Position numbers and translations under genes: made by a program. From contig JAEPMI010000003.1 in the NCBI GenBank assembly GCA_017644045.1, positions 248,001-312,000 on the forward strand: a stretch of 64,000 bases of DNA. The letters are read 5' to 3'. The notes beneath the pieces were generated by a model. It worked only from the letters and a program-made list of their open reading frames with translations. It searched no databases and was not told the DNA's origin. How positions within the stretch are numbered: position 1 is the stretch's first letter; each line of letters begins with the position of its first letter. Of this stretch, positions 44,867-53,375 are shown piece by piece. This DNA comes from Deltaproteobacteria bacterium. GTDB lineage: Bacteria; Myxococcota_A; Polyangia; Polyangiales; Houyiibacteriaceae.

Positions 44867-46422
44867 CGGCGACCGCCGATCCAGCTCACCAGGAGCGCCA
44901 CGGAGACGACCGCACCGAGCCCGATCGCGAGCGCCTCGGGATCACCCGCGAGGCGCCAGTAGCCGACCATGAGCGCGCTCGCGAGCGCACCCATCGAGCC
45001 GGACACGAGCACGGCGCTCCCGTGGACCAGCCCGCGCTGGGGCGATCGCCGAAAGGGGACCTCACGCAGCAGCGAGCGCTGCGCGACCGAGAGCGTCGCG
45101 AGCGCGAGGGCCGCGAGGAGCGTGGTGTGCGCCAGCGCGTGGAGCGGGTCACGCCAGGCGATGCCGTACGCGACCGCCGATGCGATCAAGACCGGGGCCA
45201 GCACGCGCAGGAAGAGCGCCCGACGCACGCCGGCGTCGAACGCGGCGGGGTGCTGCAGCCGCGCGAGCTCCAGCAGCGCGGACGCCTCGGGATCACGTCC
45301 GTAGCGCAGCGCGAGCACCAGGTGCGGGATCACCGCGATCAGCACGACCGGGAAGGCGAGGGTGAGCTCGAGTCCGTCGACGTGCTGCCACGGGTCACCG
45401 GCGCGGCCGACCACGAAGGCCATGGCCAGCACCGCGCCCGGGAGCGCCAGCTGGGGCCAGATTCGAGCCTTCACGTCCTGGTCGCGCGAGAGGAGCGTGC
45501 CGGTGAGCCAGCGTCCCGCGCGTGCGGGGCGGTTGCCGCTCGCGGCACCGAGCGCGCCCGAGGTGGCCGGCAGCTCGCGGACGGCGAAGAGGTGACCGCC
45601 CTCGCGAACGTGGGCATAGGCGCGGGCGAGCCGGACGGCGGCGATCCAGCCGAGGAGCGCGACCGCGGCGAGCGCTCCCCCGAGTCGCGCGAAGGCCGAG
45701 AGATCGCTCGCCTCGAGCTGGGCCGCCAACCAGCCCGGCGGCGTGAAGGTGAGCCACGCGGGTCGACTGGCCGCGAGCTCGGTGATCGCCGTGCTCCCTT
45801 GGCGGACCATCGCCTGGCCCCCGTAGAAGAGGCCGAGGATGGCGAGGATCTGCACCCAGGCGAGCGCGCCGCGGAGTCCGTCGGCGCCCTTTCGTTGCAC
45901 GAGCGCCCGCAGGAGCACCACCAGCGCGGTGATGCCGACTTGCGTGATCGCGAAGGCGACGACGAACCCGGGGACGAAGGCGAGGCCGGCCTCGGGCAGC
46001 GACGCGCCGACGACGAGCGGGAAGGGGAGGAGGGCCAGCGAGAGCAGCCCCACGTAGCGGAGGAGGTTGAGAAAGCGCGCGAGGGCGTAGGTCCGCAGCG
46101 GGACCGGTCGGCCCGCCAGCGCGAGTCGATCGGCCGGATGAAAGATCGCTTCGTCGAGCTCGACGACGAGCGCGGAGAAGGTGAGGAGTGCGGCGAGGCC
46201 GAGGTGTGCCGCGCAGAAGAAGTAGAGATCGACCCGGCCGATGAGCACCAGGGTGGCGAGGAGCGAGACGGTCAGGAACTGGCCGACCACCCAGAAGAGC
46301 GGCGGGAGCAGATCGCCGGCCTTGGCTCCCGTGGCGCGACCGTAGTGCTGGCCCCGCAGGTCGAGGAGCCAGAAGGTCCGCGCCAACCCCCGAAACGCGC
46401 GGCCCTCGAGCTCAGTCCGCAT
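44863..46422 (-). CDS. ABC transporter permease-like membrane protein
   Basis: The 519-residue protein has about twelve hydrophobic helices, among them FLTVSLLATLVLIGRVDLYF, LSLALLPFPLVVGASLPEAG and ITQVGITALVVLLRALV, in a layout resembling ABC-2/exporter permeases of the large type. There is no ATPase domain; the cognate ATPase is encoded directly upstream and overlaps by 11 bases. The family could not be named. The substrate is unknown. Confidence 0.8.
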   Translation of the reverse strand: MRTELEGRAFRGLARTFWLLDLRGQHYGRATGAKAGDLLPPLFWVVGQFLTVSLLATLVLIGRVDLYFFCAAHLGLAALLTFSALVVELDEAIFHPADRLALAGRPVPLRTYALARFLNLLRYVGLLSLALLPFPLVVGASLPEAGLAFVPGFVVAFAITQVGITALVVLLRALVQRKGADGLRGALAWVQILAILGLFYGGQAMVRQGSTAITELAASRPAWLTFTPPGWLAAQLEASDLSAFARLGGALAAVALLGWIAAVRLARAYAHVREGGHLFAVRELPATSGALGAASGNRPARAGRWLTGTLLSRDQDVKARIWPQLALPGAVLAMAFVVGRAGDPWQHVDGLELTLAFPVVLIAVIPHLVLALRYGRDPEASALLELARLQHPAAFDAGVRRALFLRVLAPVLIASAVAYGIAWRDPLHALAHTTLLAALALATLSVAQRSLLREVPFRRSPQRGLVHGSAVLVSGSMGALASALMVGYWRLAGDPEALAIGLGAVVSVALLVSWIGGRR

Positions 46423-47149
46423 CGGCGGCTCCGACCAAAGCGTGGAAGGCGTCTTCCAGCGTTCCCTTCTTCGCCTTCGCCGCGAGCTCCGCGGTCGGGG
46501 CGTCGGCGACGATCGTGCCGCCGTGGAGCACGATCGTCCGGTCGCAGAGACGCTCGACGACGTCGAGCACGTGGGAGCTGTAGAAGACGGTGCGCCCTTC
46601 GTCTGCCAGGGCGCGCAGCCGGTCGCGCAGCTTCTTCGACGCCATCACGTCCAGGCCACCGAGCGGCTCGTCGAAGAGGAGCACCTGCGGGTCGCTCAGC
46701 AGGGCACAGACGATGAGCCCCTTCTGCTTCTGGCCCTTCGAGAGGGAGGCGACCGGACGGTTGGCCACGTCCCGAATCGCCATCTCCTCGAGCAGCGCTT
46801 CGCCCCGCTTGCCGGCCTCGCGGGGATCGAGCCCGTGGAGATCGGAGATGAGCGCCAGGTGCTCGCGGATCGAGAGCAAGGAGTAGAGCGAGGGCTTCTC
46901 CGGGACGTAGCCGATCGCTCGCTTGGCGGCGATCGCGTCTCCCGCGACCGGGTGGCCGGCGACGTGAATGGACCCCTCGTCCGGTCGGAGGGCTCCGGTC
47001 AGCAGCTCGAAGGTGGTGGTCTTCCCGGCCCCGTTGGCGCCGAGGTAGCCGCAGATCTGACCGGGAGGCACCGAGAAGCTGACGTCCTCGAGCACCGTCT
47101 TGGGTCCAAAGCGCTTTCGCAGACCGCGCACCTCGATCCCGTCCGCCAC
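46412..47149 (-). CDS. ABC transporter ATP-binding protein
   Basis: The 245-residue ATPase has Walker A GANGAGKTTT (about residues 37-46), the Q-loop in IGYVPEKPSLYSLL, the signature LSKGQKQK, Walker B VLLFDEPLGGLD and the H-loop VFYSSHVLD. The arrangement is that of ABC-2-type export ATPases (CcmA/NatA-like). The signature is LSKGQ rather than LSGGQ, seen in a minority of exporters. It starts with GTG and overlaps the permease gene. Confidence 0.94.
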   Translation of the reverse strand: MADGIEVRGLRKRFGPKTVLEDVSFSVPPGQICGYLGANGAGKTTTFELLTGALRPDEGSIHVAGHPVAGDAIAAKRAIGYVPEKPSLYSLLSIREHLALISDLHGLDPREAGKRGEALLEEMAIRDVANRPVASLSKGQKQKGLIVCALLSDPQVLLFDEPLGGLDVMASKKLRDRLRALADEGRTVFYSSHVLDVVERLCDRTIVLHGGTIVADAPTAELAAKAKKGTLEDAFHALVGAADAD

Positions 47150-47189
47150 GCACCCTTCCTAGCACGAGCGGATGCCGATGCGGGTGCGC

Positions 47190-47942
47190 TCAGGCGGCGT
47201 CGGCGACGGGCTCGCCGGCGGCGGCGAAGTAGGCGGACCGCACGTCGAAGGGACCGCCACCGAGGGACTCGAGGTGGTCGTAGAGGAACGCCAGCGTGAT
47301 CCCCAACCCGAGGAAGTTCGGGTGGAGGGTGTCACCGGCCTCGCGACAGGCGACGAAGGCCTCGTGGAAGCTGCCGACGAACGCCTTCATCTCGAAGCGG
47401 ACGGCTCGTTGGTCGCCGCCGCCGAACTGCTCCCGGAAGGTCTGCACCGCGCTCCCGAGACCGAGGGACTCCAACGCGGCCACGAACTGCCGGTCGTTCC
47501 CTCGATAGAAGCCTTCGTACATGGCGCGGACCGCCATCCGGAAGTCAGGGGCCCAGTTCACGGTGATGCGGCTGGGGTCGAAGACGTAGCCGTCGCCCCG
47601 CTTCGCGAAGCGCTGGCGACGGAGGTCGATCAGCGCGGGTCCGGGCGTGAGGACCTGATGGAAGTAGAGGCGGAGCAGGGCTTCCCCTCGGGCGGTCGGA
47701 TCGTCGATGGCCTCGCTCTCGTGGGGCTCGACGACGCCGATGTGGACCCCGAGGCCGGCGGCTCGCAGGGAGTCGGCCCGATGGCTCAGTGCCTCGCCGT
47801 AGGCTCGCTCGTCGCGGTAGCGAGCGGCGAGGTGGCGCCCCTGACGCCAGAGCTCCCGGGCCGGGAGCACGTCGAAGAAGGCCGGCGAGACCATGTCCCG
47901 GAGCTGGGCGAGGTCGGTTCCATCGAGCAGTCGCTTGAGCAT
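47190..47942 (-). CDS. Conserved-looking protein of unknown function
   Basis: The 250-residue soluble protein starts MLKRLLDGTDLAQLRDMVSP and has well-mixed composition, suggesting a true enzyme or regulator, with blocks PSRITVNWAPDFRMAVRAMY, FYRGNDRQFVAALESLGLGS and FEMKAFVGSFHEAFVACREA. No signal, membrane segment or known motif was recognised. A TAGGAC sequence six bases before the ATG may be its -10 box. It lies 40 bases upstream of the ABC ATPase gene on the same strand, so it might be co-transcribed with it. Confidence 0.75.
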   Translation of the reverse strand: MLKRLLDGTDLAQLRDMVSPAFFDVLPARELWRQGRHLAARYRDERAYGEALSHRADSLRAAGLGVHIGVVEPHESEAIDDPTARGEALLRLYFHQVLTPGPALIDLRRQRFAKRGDGYVFDPSRITVNWAPDFRMAVRAMYEGFYRGNDRQFVAALESLGLGSAVQTFREQFGGGDQRAVRFEMKAFVGSFHEAFVACREAGDTLHPNFLGLGITLAFLYDHLESLGGGPFDVRSAYFAAAGEPVADAA

Positions 47943-48118
47943 CTTCGGGTCCTAGGGCGGGTCGGATCCGCCCGACAGGGGGTATCACCAGAACGGGTGG
48001 CCTCGGGGCGATGTTCCTGGGAAGGTTCGCGCGCCCCGACCGTAGGTTCGGGCTCCGCGGGTAGAGGTGGTATACGGCGCCCGCGACTTTCCCAGCTTTC
48101 ACTGATCCAGGAGAAACG

Positions 48119-48577
48119 ATGAAGATTCTACGAGCACTGACGATGACGGCCCTCCTTCTGCCCCTTGCCGCCTGTGGCGCCAGCGAGGAAGAGGAGGCCG
48201 AGGCCCAGGCCGAAGCGGAGGCCCTGGCCGAGAGTCTCGGCAACGCCCTCGAAGAGGCCGCCGACGAAGCCGCCGAGGAGGCCGAAGAGGCCACCGAGGA
48301 GGCCGAGGAAGAGGCCCCCGCCGCCGCCGCCGGTGGCGGTGACACCTGCGAGGAGGCCTACGCCGGCATCATGCAGATGGTCGCCGCGATGAAGAAGCAG
48401 CTCGGCGGTGGCACCGGCGAGGTCGAGGAGGACGAGGCCAAGAAGGCCGAGTTCATGGAGAAGTGCGGCGCGCTTCCCCCCGAGGTGCAGCAGTGCCTCG
48501 TGATGAGCTACGCCATGGAGCACCAGGCCGAGTGCGAGCAGTACCGCGACCAGCTCCAGGCGGTTCAGGGCAACTGA
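48119..48577 (+). CDS. Acidic lipoprotein with alanine/glutamate coiled-coil region
   Basis: The 152-residue protein has the lipobox LAAC (Cys20). Residues 23-72 are almost only Glu, Ala, Asp and Thr (SEEEEAEAQAEAEALAESLG), probably an extended helix. The C-terminal 75 residues contain four cysteines (DTCEEAYAGI, MEKCGALPPEVQQCLVMSYA, AECEQYRDQL) in a spacing that could form two disulfides in a helical hairpin. A clear AGGAGA ribosome-binding site precedes the ATG, and TATACG about 45 bases upstream may be the -10. A strong terminator follows. Confidence 0.85.
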   Translation: MKILRALTMTALLLPLAACGASEEEEAEAQAEAEALAESLGNALEEAADEAAEEAEEATEEAEEEAPAAAAGGGDTCEEAYAGIMQMVAAMKKQLGGGTGEVEEDEAKKAEFMEKCGALPPEVQQCLVMSYAMEHQAECEQYRDQLQAVQGN

Positions 48578-48595
48578 GCTAGCCCCGACGGACGA

Positions 48596-48632
48596 CGGGC
48601 CTCACCGCATCGCGGTGGGGCCCGTTTCCTTT
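48596..48632 (+). terminator. Rho-independent terminator after 48119-48577
   Basis: CGGGCCTCACCGC, loop ATC, GCGGTGGGGCCCG pair over 13 positions with one G-T wobble, followed by TTTCCTTT. It separates two convergent units and could act in both directions. Confidence 0.85.
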
Positions 48633-48635
48633 CCG

Positions 48636-50123
48636 TCAGCGGAAGGTCGAGGCCGCGTCCGCCGGAGAGCGGCCCTCGGCGTCCACCAGACGGTTCAGCT
48701 CCCGCATGGTCGGCGCGTCGATCGCGCCGCAGACGCGCTCGCGAACCGCCGCCACCAGCTCGGGCCGATCGGTGGTCAGCCCCGGGCGCGCCAGGAGCAC
48801 GGCGTCGTAGGGCGGGATCACGCCCTGCGGATCGTCGAGCACGGCGAACCCGTGCACCGCGATGCGTCCATCGGTCGAGTAGGCGCCGATCACGTCGACG
48901 TCGCCCCGCGCGAGCGCTTCGACCATCAGCGAGGGATCCATCGCCCGCTGCTCACGGAAGCGGAGCCCGTAGGTCCCTTCGAGGGCGCGCCACTCCGGCC
49001 GCTCGAAGAATTCGTAGTCGCCGCCGACCTCCAGCTCGGGCGCGCGGGCCGCGAGCGCGTCGATCGAACCGAGGCTCTCGTCGCCGCGCATGACGAGCGC
49101 GTAGGTGTTCTCGAAGCCGAGCTCACAGAGCAGCTCGATCCCTTTCTCTTCGCGGAGCCACCGCTCGGTGCCGCTCAGCACCTCGGCGCGGCTCACCCCT
49201 TCGGTCGGCCGCTCCATGACCGTCGACCAGAGCGTGCCCGAGTAGTCCACGTAGAGATCGATCGCCCCGTCGGCCAGCGCATCGAACGCGACCGTCGAGC
49301 CGAGCGACGACACGATCTCCGCGTCCGCTCCGGCGCCTTCGGCCGCGTCCTCGAGGATCGCGGCGAGCACATATTGCTCGGTGAAGGTCTTGGCGCCGAT
49401 TCGCAGCGGGCTGCGCGCGGCGCTCGAGAGCAGCGGCGTCATCGCGACCAACCCGATCGCCCCGACGAGGGCGAGCGGGAACACCACGCGCGCGCGACCA
49501 CCGCCCGGGCGGGCTCCTCGCTCGGCGAGTCGGAGCAGCCCGTCGAGCACCAACGCGAGCACCGCCGCCGCGAGGCAGCCGACCAGCACCGAGCCGTGGT
49601 TGCGAGTCTGGAGCCCGGAGAAGATCAGGTTGCCGAGACTCGGCGCGCCGACCGGCGTGGAGAGCGTGGCCATGCCCACGGTCCAGACCGTCGCGGTGCG
49701 AATGCCGGCCATCACCACCGGGAGCGCGAGCGGGAGCTCGACCATTCGCAGTCGCTGCCGATCGGTCATGCCCACGCCGCGGGCCGCACGGACCACGCGT
49801 GCGTCGACGCCCTCGAGGCCGGCGAGGGTGTTCTGCACGATCGGCAGGAGCCCGTAGAGGACCAGCGCGAGAAACGCGGGGAGGGCACCGATGCTCGGGA
49901 GGAGGAGCGTCGCCAGGAGCGGCACCATGATGGCGAGCAGCGCGAGCGCCGGAATCGTCTGAATGACGCTCGTGAGCGCGACGATCGCGCGACCTACGCG
50001 TGGGCGTCGGTGAGCGAGCATGCCGAGCGGGAGACCGAGCCCGACCGCCACGACGAGCGAGGCGAGCGCGAGGCGGGTGTGCGCCGCGAGGAGCTCCGGG
50101 AGCTGGGACCAGGCGTCGCTCAC
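48636..50123 (-). CDS. Glycine betaine/choline-type ABC transporter: fused permease and binding protein
   Basis: The 495-residue protein joins an OpuCB-like permease (residues 1-205, with VIQTIPALALLAIMVPLL and the EAA-type loop ARGVGMTDRQRLRMVELPLA) to an OpuCC/ProX-like solute-binding domain from about residue 235 (RIGAKTFTEQYVLAAIL, DLYVDYSGTLW, NTYALVMRGD, IGAYSTDGRI). The FTEQ and YVDYSG stretches are the family's ligand-pocket marks. Such fusions import betaine, choline, carnitine or, in the EgtU group, ergothioneine; the substrate cannot be decided here. It overlaps the ATPase gene by four bases. Confidence 0.92.
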   Translation of the reverse strand: MSDAWSQLPELLAAHTRLALASLVVAVGLGLPLGMLAHRRPRVGRAIVALTSVIQTIPALALLAIMVPLLATLLLPSIGALPAFLALVLYGLLPIVQNTLAGLEGVDARVVRAARGVGMTDRQRLRMVELPLALPVVMAGIRTATVWTVGMATLSTPVGAPSLGNLIFSGLQTRNHGSVLVGCLAAAVLALVLDGLLRLAERGARPGGGRARVVFPLALVGAIGLVAMTPLLSSAARSPLRIGAKTFTEQYVLAAILEDAAEGAGADAEIVSSLGSTVAFDALADGAIDLYVDYSGTLWSTVMERPTEGVSRAEVLSGTERWLREEKGIELLCELGFENTYALVMRGDESLGSIDALAARAPELEVGGDYEFFERPEWRALEGTYGLRFREQRAMDPSLMVEALARGDVDVIGAYSTDGRIAVHGFAVLDDPQGVIPPYDAVLLARPGLTTDRPELVAAVRERVCGAIDAPTMRELNRLVDAEGRSPADAASTFR

Positions 50124-50863
50124 GGCCCGCTCCCGAAGCGCGCGGCCGCGGCTCGCCCGACCTCGACGAAGGCGCGGACCGCGTCGGTGGCCGGGTTCGC
50201 GAGGAGCTCGTCGGGGGTCGCCACCTGCTGCAGCTCACCCTCGTGGAGGACCGCGACGCGGTCGCCCAACCGAAGGGCTTCGGCGAGATCGTGGGTCACG
50301 AAGAGCCCCGTGAACGAACCCTTCCGCTCCTCGATCAGCTGCTGGAGGCGGTCGCGGGTGGGCGGGTCCACGGCGCCGAAGGGCTCGTCGAAGAGCATCA
50401 CCGCGGGCTCGGCGGCGAGCGCGCGCGCCACGCCCACCCGCTGCCGTTGGCCACCGCTGAGCGCGGTCGGCAGTGCCTTCGCGAGCTCGGGGTCCAGCGC
50501 CATGGCCTCGAGGAGCTCGACGACCCGGGCTTCGATTCGCGAGCGCTCCCAGCCGAGCAGCTCGCAGGTGATCCCGACGTTCCGGCCGACGCTCAGGTGC
50601 GGGAAGAGCCCGACCCCCTGGAAGACGTAGCCGATGGTTCGGCGCAGCTCGGCGGGCTCCCGCTCCCGGACGTCTCGGCCGCCGAGCCGGACCACGCCGG
50701 AGTCCGGCTCGAGCAATCGGTTGACCAGCTCGAGCGTCGTGGTCTTGCCCGACCCCGATCCGCCGACCAGCGCGAGCAGCTCGCCTTCGGCGACCTCGAG
50801 GCTCAGCTCGCGCAGCGCCACGTGGTCGCCTCGCGTCTTGGTCACGGCGTCGAGCTCGATCAC
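50120..50863 (-). CDS. Osmoprotectant-type ABC transporter ATP-binding protein
   Basis: The 247-residue ATPase has Walker A GGSGSGKTTT (about residues 34-43), the Q-loop IGYVFQGVGLFPHL, the signature LSGGQRQRVGVARAL, Walker B VMLFDEPFGAVDP and H-loop VTHDLAEAL. It resembles ProV/OpuCA but lacks their C-terminal CBS domains, ending soon after the ATPase core, as in EgtU-type systems. It starts at GTG and overlaps the fused permease gene (ATGA). Confidence 0.94.
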   Translation of the reverse strand: MIELDAVTKTRGDHVALRELSLEVAEGELLALVGGSGSGKTTTLELVNRLLEPDSGVVRLGGRDVREREPAELRRTIGYVFQGVGLFPHLSVGRNVGITCELLGWERSRIEARVVELLEAMALDPELAKALPTALSGGQRQRVGVARALAAEPAVMLFDEPFGAVDPPTRDRLQQLIEERKGSFTGLFVTHDLAEALRLGDRVAVLHEGELQQVATPDELLANPATDAVRAFVEVGRAAAARFGSGP

Positions 50864-50949
50864 CGGCGGATGGTGGCACGAGCGTCCCCGAGCCGCCCCG
50901 TGAGCAACCCATTTGCCGCCCCCGAACCGGAGCGCTAATAGGCCGAATC

Positions 50950-51498
50950 ATGCGGTTCTTCCTCTTCGTCACGCTCCTCTCGTCCATCGCCTGCAACGGC
51001 AGCAACGACGTCGCCGAGACCCCGGCCGACGAGGCCGCCGAGAGCGCCGAGGCCGAGCACGAGGCTCCCCACGCCGACGAGGCGGACCACGAGGCCCACG
51101 CCGAGGCCGCCGAGGGCACCGAGCCGGCCGGCGAGGGGCCGACCAGCTATGGCGATCCGCTGACCGATCGCGATGTGGTCGCGCTGGCCACCATCGTCGG
51201 CGACCCGAGCGCGTACGCCGGGCAGACCGTGAAGACCGAGGGCGAGATCGCCGCCGTCTGCCAGCAGATGGGCTGCTGGATGGAGATGCGCGCCGAGGGC
51301 GTCCAGCCGATCCGCGTGCCCATGGCCGGCCACTCCTTCTTCCTGCCGAAGGACGTCTCGGGCCGTCACGCCACCATCGAGGGCGAGGTCGCCATCCGCG
51401 AGCTCTCCGCCGACGAGCGCGAGCACCTCGAGAGCGAGGGCGCGCTGGCCACCGCGCAGACCCTCCAGATCTCCGCGACCGGCGTCGTCATCAACTGA
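50950..51498 (+). CDS. DUF4920 lipoprotein
   Basis: The 182-residue protein has the lipobox SIAC and a Glu/Ala/His-rich linker (ADEAAESAEAEHEAPHADEA) to about residue 62. The C-terminal domain matches DUF4920: YAGQTVKTEGEIAAVCQQMG, CWMEMRAEG, and VSGRHATIEGEVAIRELSAD. The CQQMGCWM motif with two cysteines is the family hallmark and might bind a metal or form a disulfide. The histidine-rich acidic linker could also bind metal. TAATAG lies eight bases before the ATG. Confidence 0.88.
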   Translation: MRFFLFVTLLSSIACNGSNDVAETPADEAAESAEAEHEAPHADEADHEAHAEAAEGTEPAGEGPTSYGDPLTDRDVVALATIVGDPSAYAGQTVKTEGEIAAVCQQMGCWMEMRAEGVQPIRVPMAGHSFFLPKDVSGRHATIEGEVAIRELSADEREHLESEGALATAQTLQISATGVVIN

Positions 51499-51502
51499 TG
51501 AA

Positions 51503-51536
51503 CCCCAATCGGTGACTTCGGTTACCGGAATCGGGG
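51503..51536 (+). terminator. UUCG-loop hairpin after DUF4920 gene
   Basis: CGGTGAC, loop TTCG, GTTACCG form a 7-bp stem closed by a C-G pair, an unusually stable tetraloop type, with flanking CCCC/GGGG. No T-tract follows, so it may be a terminator aid or stability element. Confidence 0.45.
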
Positions 51537-51575
51537 CTTGCAAATGGCTGGACGGATCCGCTAACTGCGGAACTC

Positions 51576-52535
51576 GTGATCGTCCATCCGAAGGCCAGCT
51601 GGCTCCGAACCCTGGTCTACCTTCGCGGTAGCGCCCTCACTCGAATCTGGCCGCGGCTGCTCGCCGTGACGCTGGTGGCCACCTTGGTCACCTACCTGCA
51701 CGAGACCTATGGGCTGCTGCACACCGACCTGACGGTCACGCCCTTCTCGCTCATCGGCCTGGCGCTCGGCATCTTCCTCGGCTTCCGGAACAACACGAGC
51801 TACGACCGCTTCTGGGAGGGTCGCAAGCTCTGGGGCCGCGTGGTGAACGCGAGCCGGACGCTGACCCGACAGATCCTCACGCTGGTGGGACCTCCCTTCC
51901 GCGACGATCGACCGCTGGAGGAAGGTGAAGCCGAGGCGATCGCGGACTTCCACCGCGAGGCCGTCTACCGCGTCATCGCGTACGTGCACGCGCTGCGTCT
52001 GCACCTCCGTGGTCAGGACCGGCTGCAGGAGATCGACGAGTTCCTCTCCGACGACGAGATCGCGAAGCTCGTCCCCGAGCTCAACCGGCCCATCGCGCTC
52101 CTGCAGACGATGGGCGAGCGGTTCCGCGAGGCTTGGGAGAAGGGCTGGACCCACCCCATCCACGTCGAGGTGCTCGAGCTCTCGCTCACGGAGCTCGCCG
52201 GCGTCCAGGGTGGCTGCGAGCGCATCAAGGCCACGCCGATCCCCTTCAGCTACAACCTGCTCCTCCACCGGATCGTCTTCGTCTACTGCTTCACGCTGCC
52301 CTTCGGTCTCGTGAACCACGTGCACGAGTTCGTGCCGGTCGTCGTCGCGCTCGTGTCCTACGCGTTCTTCGGCCTCGACGCCGTCGGTGACGAGATCGAG
52401 GACCCCTTCGGCGAAGACCCCAACGACCTCCCGCTCGGCGCCATCACGCGCATGATCGAGATCAACCTGCGGCAACGCCTCGGCGAGGAGAACCTCCCGC
52501 CCCTCGCCCAGCCGGTCGATCACGTCCTGACCTGA
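51576..52535 (+). CDS. Bestrophin-family channel protein
   Basis: The 319-residue protein matches the bacterial bestrophin (YneE/UPF0187) family. It has membrane helices near residues 25-45 and 55-75, the family signature LGFRNNTSYDRFWEGRKLWG, and paired helices in the C-terminal part (HRIVFVYCFTLPFGLVNH, PVVVALVSYAFFGLDAVGDE), ending in the conserved DPFGEDPNDLPL. These proteins are pentameric anion or cation channels of the inner membrane. The GTG start is preceded by TAACTG eight bases upstream and has no ribosome-binding site. Confidence 0.95.
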   Translation: MIVHPKASWLRTLVYLRGSALTRIWPRLLAVTLVATLVTYLHETYGLLHTDLTVTPFSLIGLALGIFLGFRNNTSYDRFWEGRKLWGRVVNASRTLTRQILTLVGPPFRDDRPLEEGEAEAIADFHREAVYRVIAYVHALRLHLRGQDRLQEIDEFLSDDEIAKLVPELNRPIALLQTMGERFREAWEKGWTHPIHVEVLELSLTELAGVQGGCERIKATPIPFSYNLLLHRIVFVYCFTLPFGLVNHVHEFVPVVVALVSYAFFGLDAVGDEIEDPFGEDPNDLPLGAITRMIEINLRQRLGEENLPPLAQPVDHVLT

Positions 52536-52638
52536 GCCTCAGGTTCTTGGGGGTCGTACGCAAACCCCGCCTCGCCCTATCGAATCGTCACCGTCTACCG
52601 TCGCGCCGAGTGAGGGGGCTTCGTTGTGCCCGTTGGTC

Positions 52639-52823
52639 CCTTGTTTTCGCACAAAGGCACGAAGACCACGAAGGAACACAAAGGGGGGAATGGAATTGCA
52701 TGGGGTTCGACGCCACCGTGAAGTTCGCGCGTCGGGTTGCGTCGACTGCCCCCGCGGCGCCCACCCAGTCCCACCAACCCTTTGTGCAACTCCGTGTTCT
52801 CCGTGCCTTTGTGCGAGAACAAG
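52639..52823. repeat. Long inverted repeat with CACGAAG/CTTTGTG arms (MITE-like)
   Basis: Arms at 52639-52686 and 52778-52823 are near-complementary; both carry GCACAAAGGCACG in opposite orientation followed by imperfect CACGAAGGAACACAAAGG. The loop of about 90 bases holds no gene. The pattern is like the short non-autonomous repeat elements found dispersed in many large bacterial genomes. The whole gap 52536-52865 contains nothing else that looks coding. Confidence 0.75.
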
Positions 52824-52865
52824 AGCACATCGGATCCATCGAAGCCCGAGAGCCCGAGCGGTGAG

Positions 52866-52985
52866 CTAGACGAGGGGCAATTCGAGGACAAAGCGCGCCC
52901 CGCCATCCGAGGGCGCCTCGAAGCGGGCCTCGCTGCCGTGGGCCTCGGCGACCGCGCGGACGATGGCCAGGCCGAGGCCGTGCTG
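52866..52985 (-). pseudogene. Remnant of a sensor histidine kinase (C-terminal 39 residues)
   Basis: On the minus strand the sequence reads QHGLGLAIVRAVAEAHGSEA, then a short DGGARFVLELPLV and a stop. This is the G2 box and last strand of a HATPase_c domain; everything N-terminal (dimerisation helix, N and G1 boxes) is missing. The break lies directly next to the stop of the small lipoprotein gene at 52992 and beside a long inverted repeat. Confidence 0.75.
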
Positions 52986-52991
52986 TGTTCC

Positions 52992-53159
52992 TCAGCGGCT
53001 GGCGTCGAGGGACGACTCCGTCGGGAGTCGGTGGGTGCCTTCGAAGCTGGGATCGTGCAGCTCGAACGGGTCGCTGGTCTTCGCGCCACACGGACAGCGT
53101 TCGACACAGCCGGTCAGCGCAGCCGAAGCGAGGAGCATCCATGCGAGCACGCGAGCCAC
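52992..53159 (-). CDS. Very small lipoprotein, 55 residues
   Basis: Starting with GTG, the product has a hydrophobic signal (VARVLAWMLLASAALTGC, lipobox LTGC) and about 37 mature residues, with two more cysteines (VERCPCGAKTSD) and a tail ending SLDASR. TATGCT stands six bases before the GTG. An overlong frame opens further upstream but lacks a signal. It could be intact or the front part of a gene truncated by the same event that left the kinase remnant; its stop is immediate at the junction. Confidence 0.55.
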   Translation of the reverse strand: MARVLAWMLLASAALTGCVERCPCGAKTSDPFELHDPSFEGTHRLPTESSLDASR

Positions 53160-53165
53160 GCCGGA

Positions 53166-53171
53166 AGCATA
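53166..53171 (-). promoter_or_regulatory. TATGCT -10-like box for small lipoprotein
   Basis: On the minus strand TATGCT is followed by six bases and the GTG at 53159, matching the boxes seen before citrate synthase and the MscS gene. Confidence 0.35.
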
Positions 53172-53375
53172 GCTCCGAGCGTGGAGCCGCGCAGTCGATG
53201 GCGTGAACCGCGCTCCAGGATTCGACGCGCGGAGAATTTTCCGTTCGCCTGCGACGGCCCGCAAGGAAGCGTTCGAAGGGAGCTCGAGAAGAAGCTCGAG
53301 AGCGGCGTAACGAATCCGATCGGCTTCCATAGGCGGGGCGACTTCGAAAACGGAAGTCCAGATTGGAGAACACAG

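Noticed and set aside
48119-48577. Minus-strand Leu/Gly/Phe-rich frame 48128-48523 as a membrane protein
   Set aside because: It is the antisense of the Glu/Ala-rich lipoprotein, whose start has a clear ribosome-binding site, lipobox and terminator.
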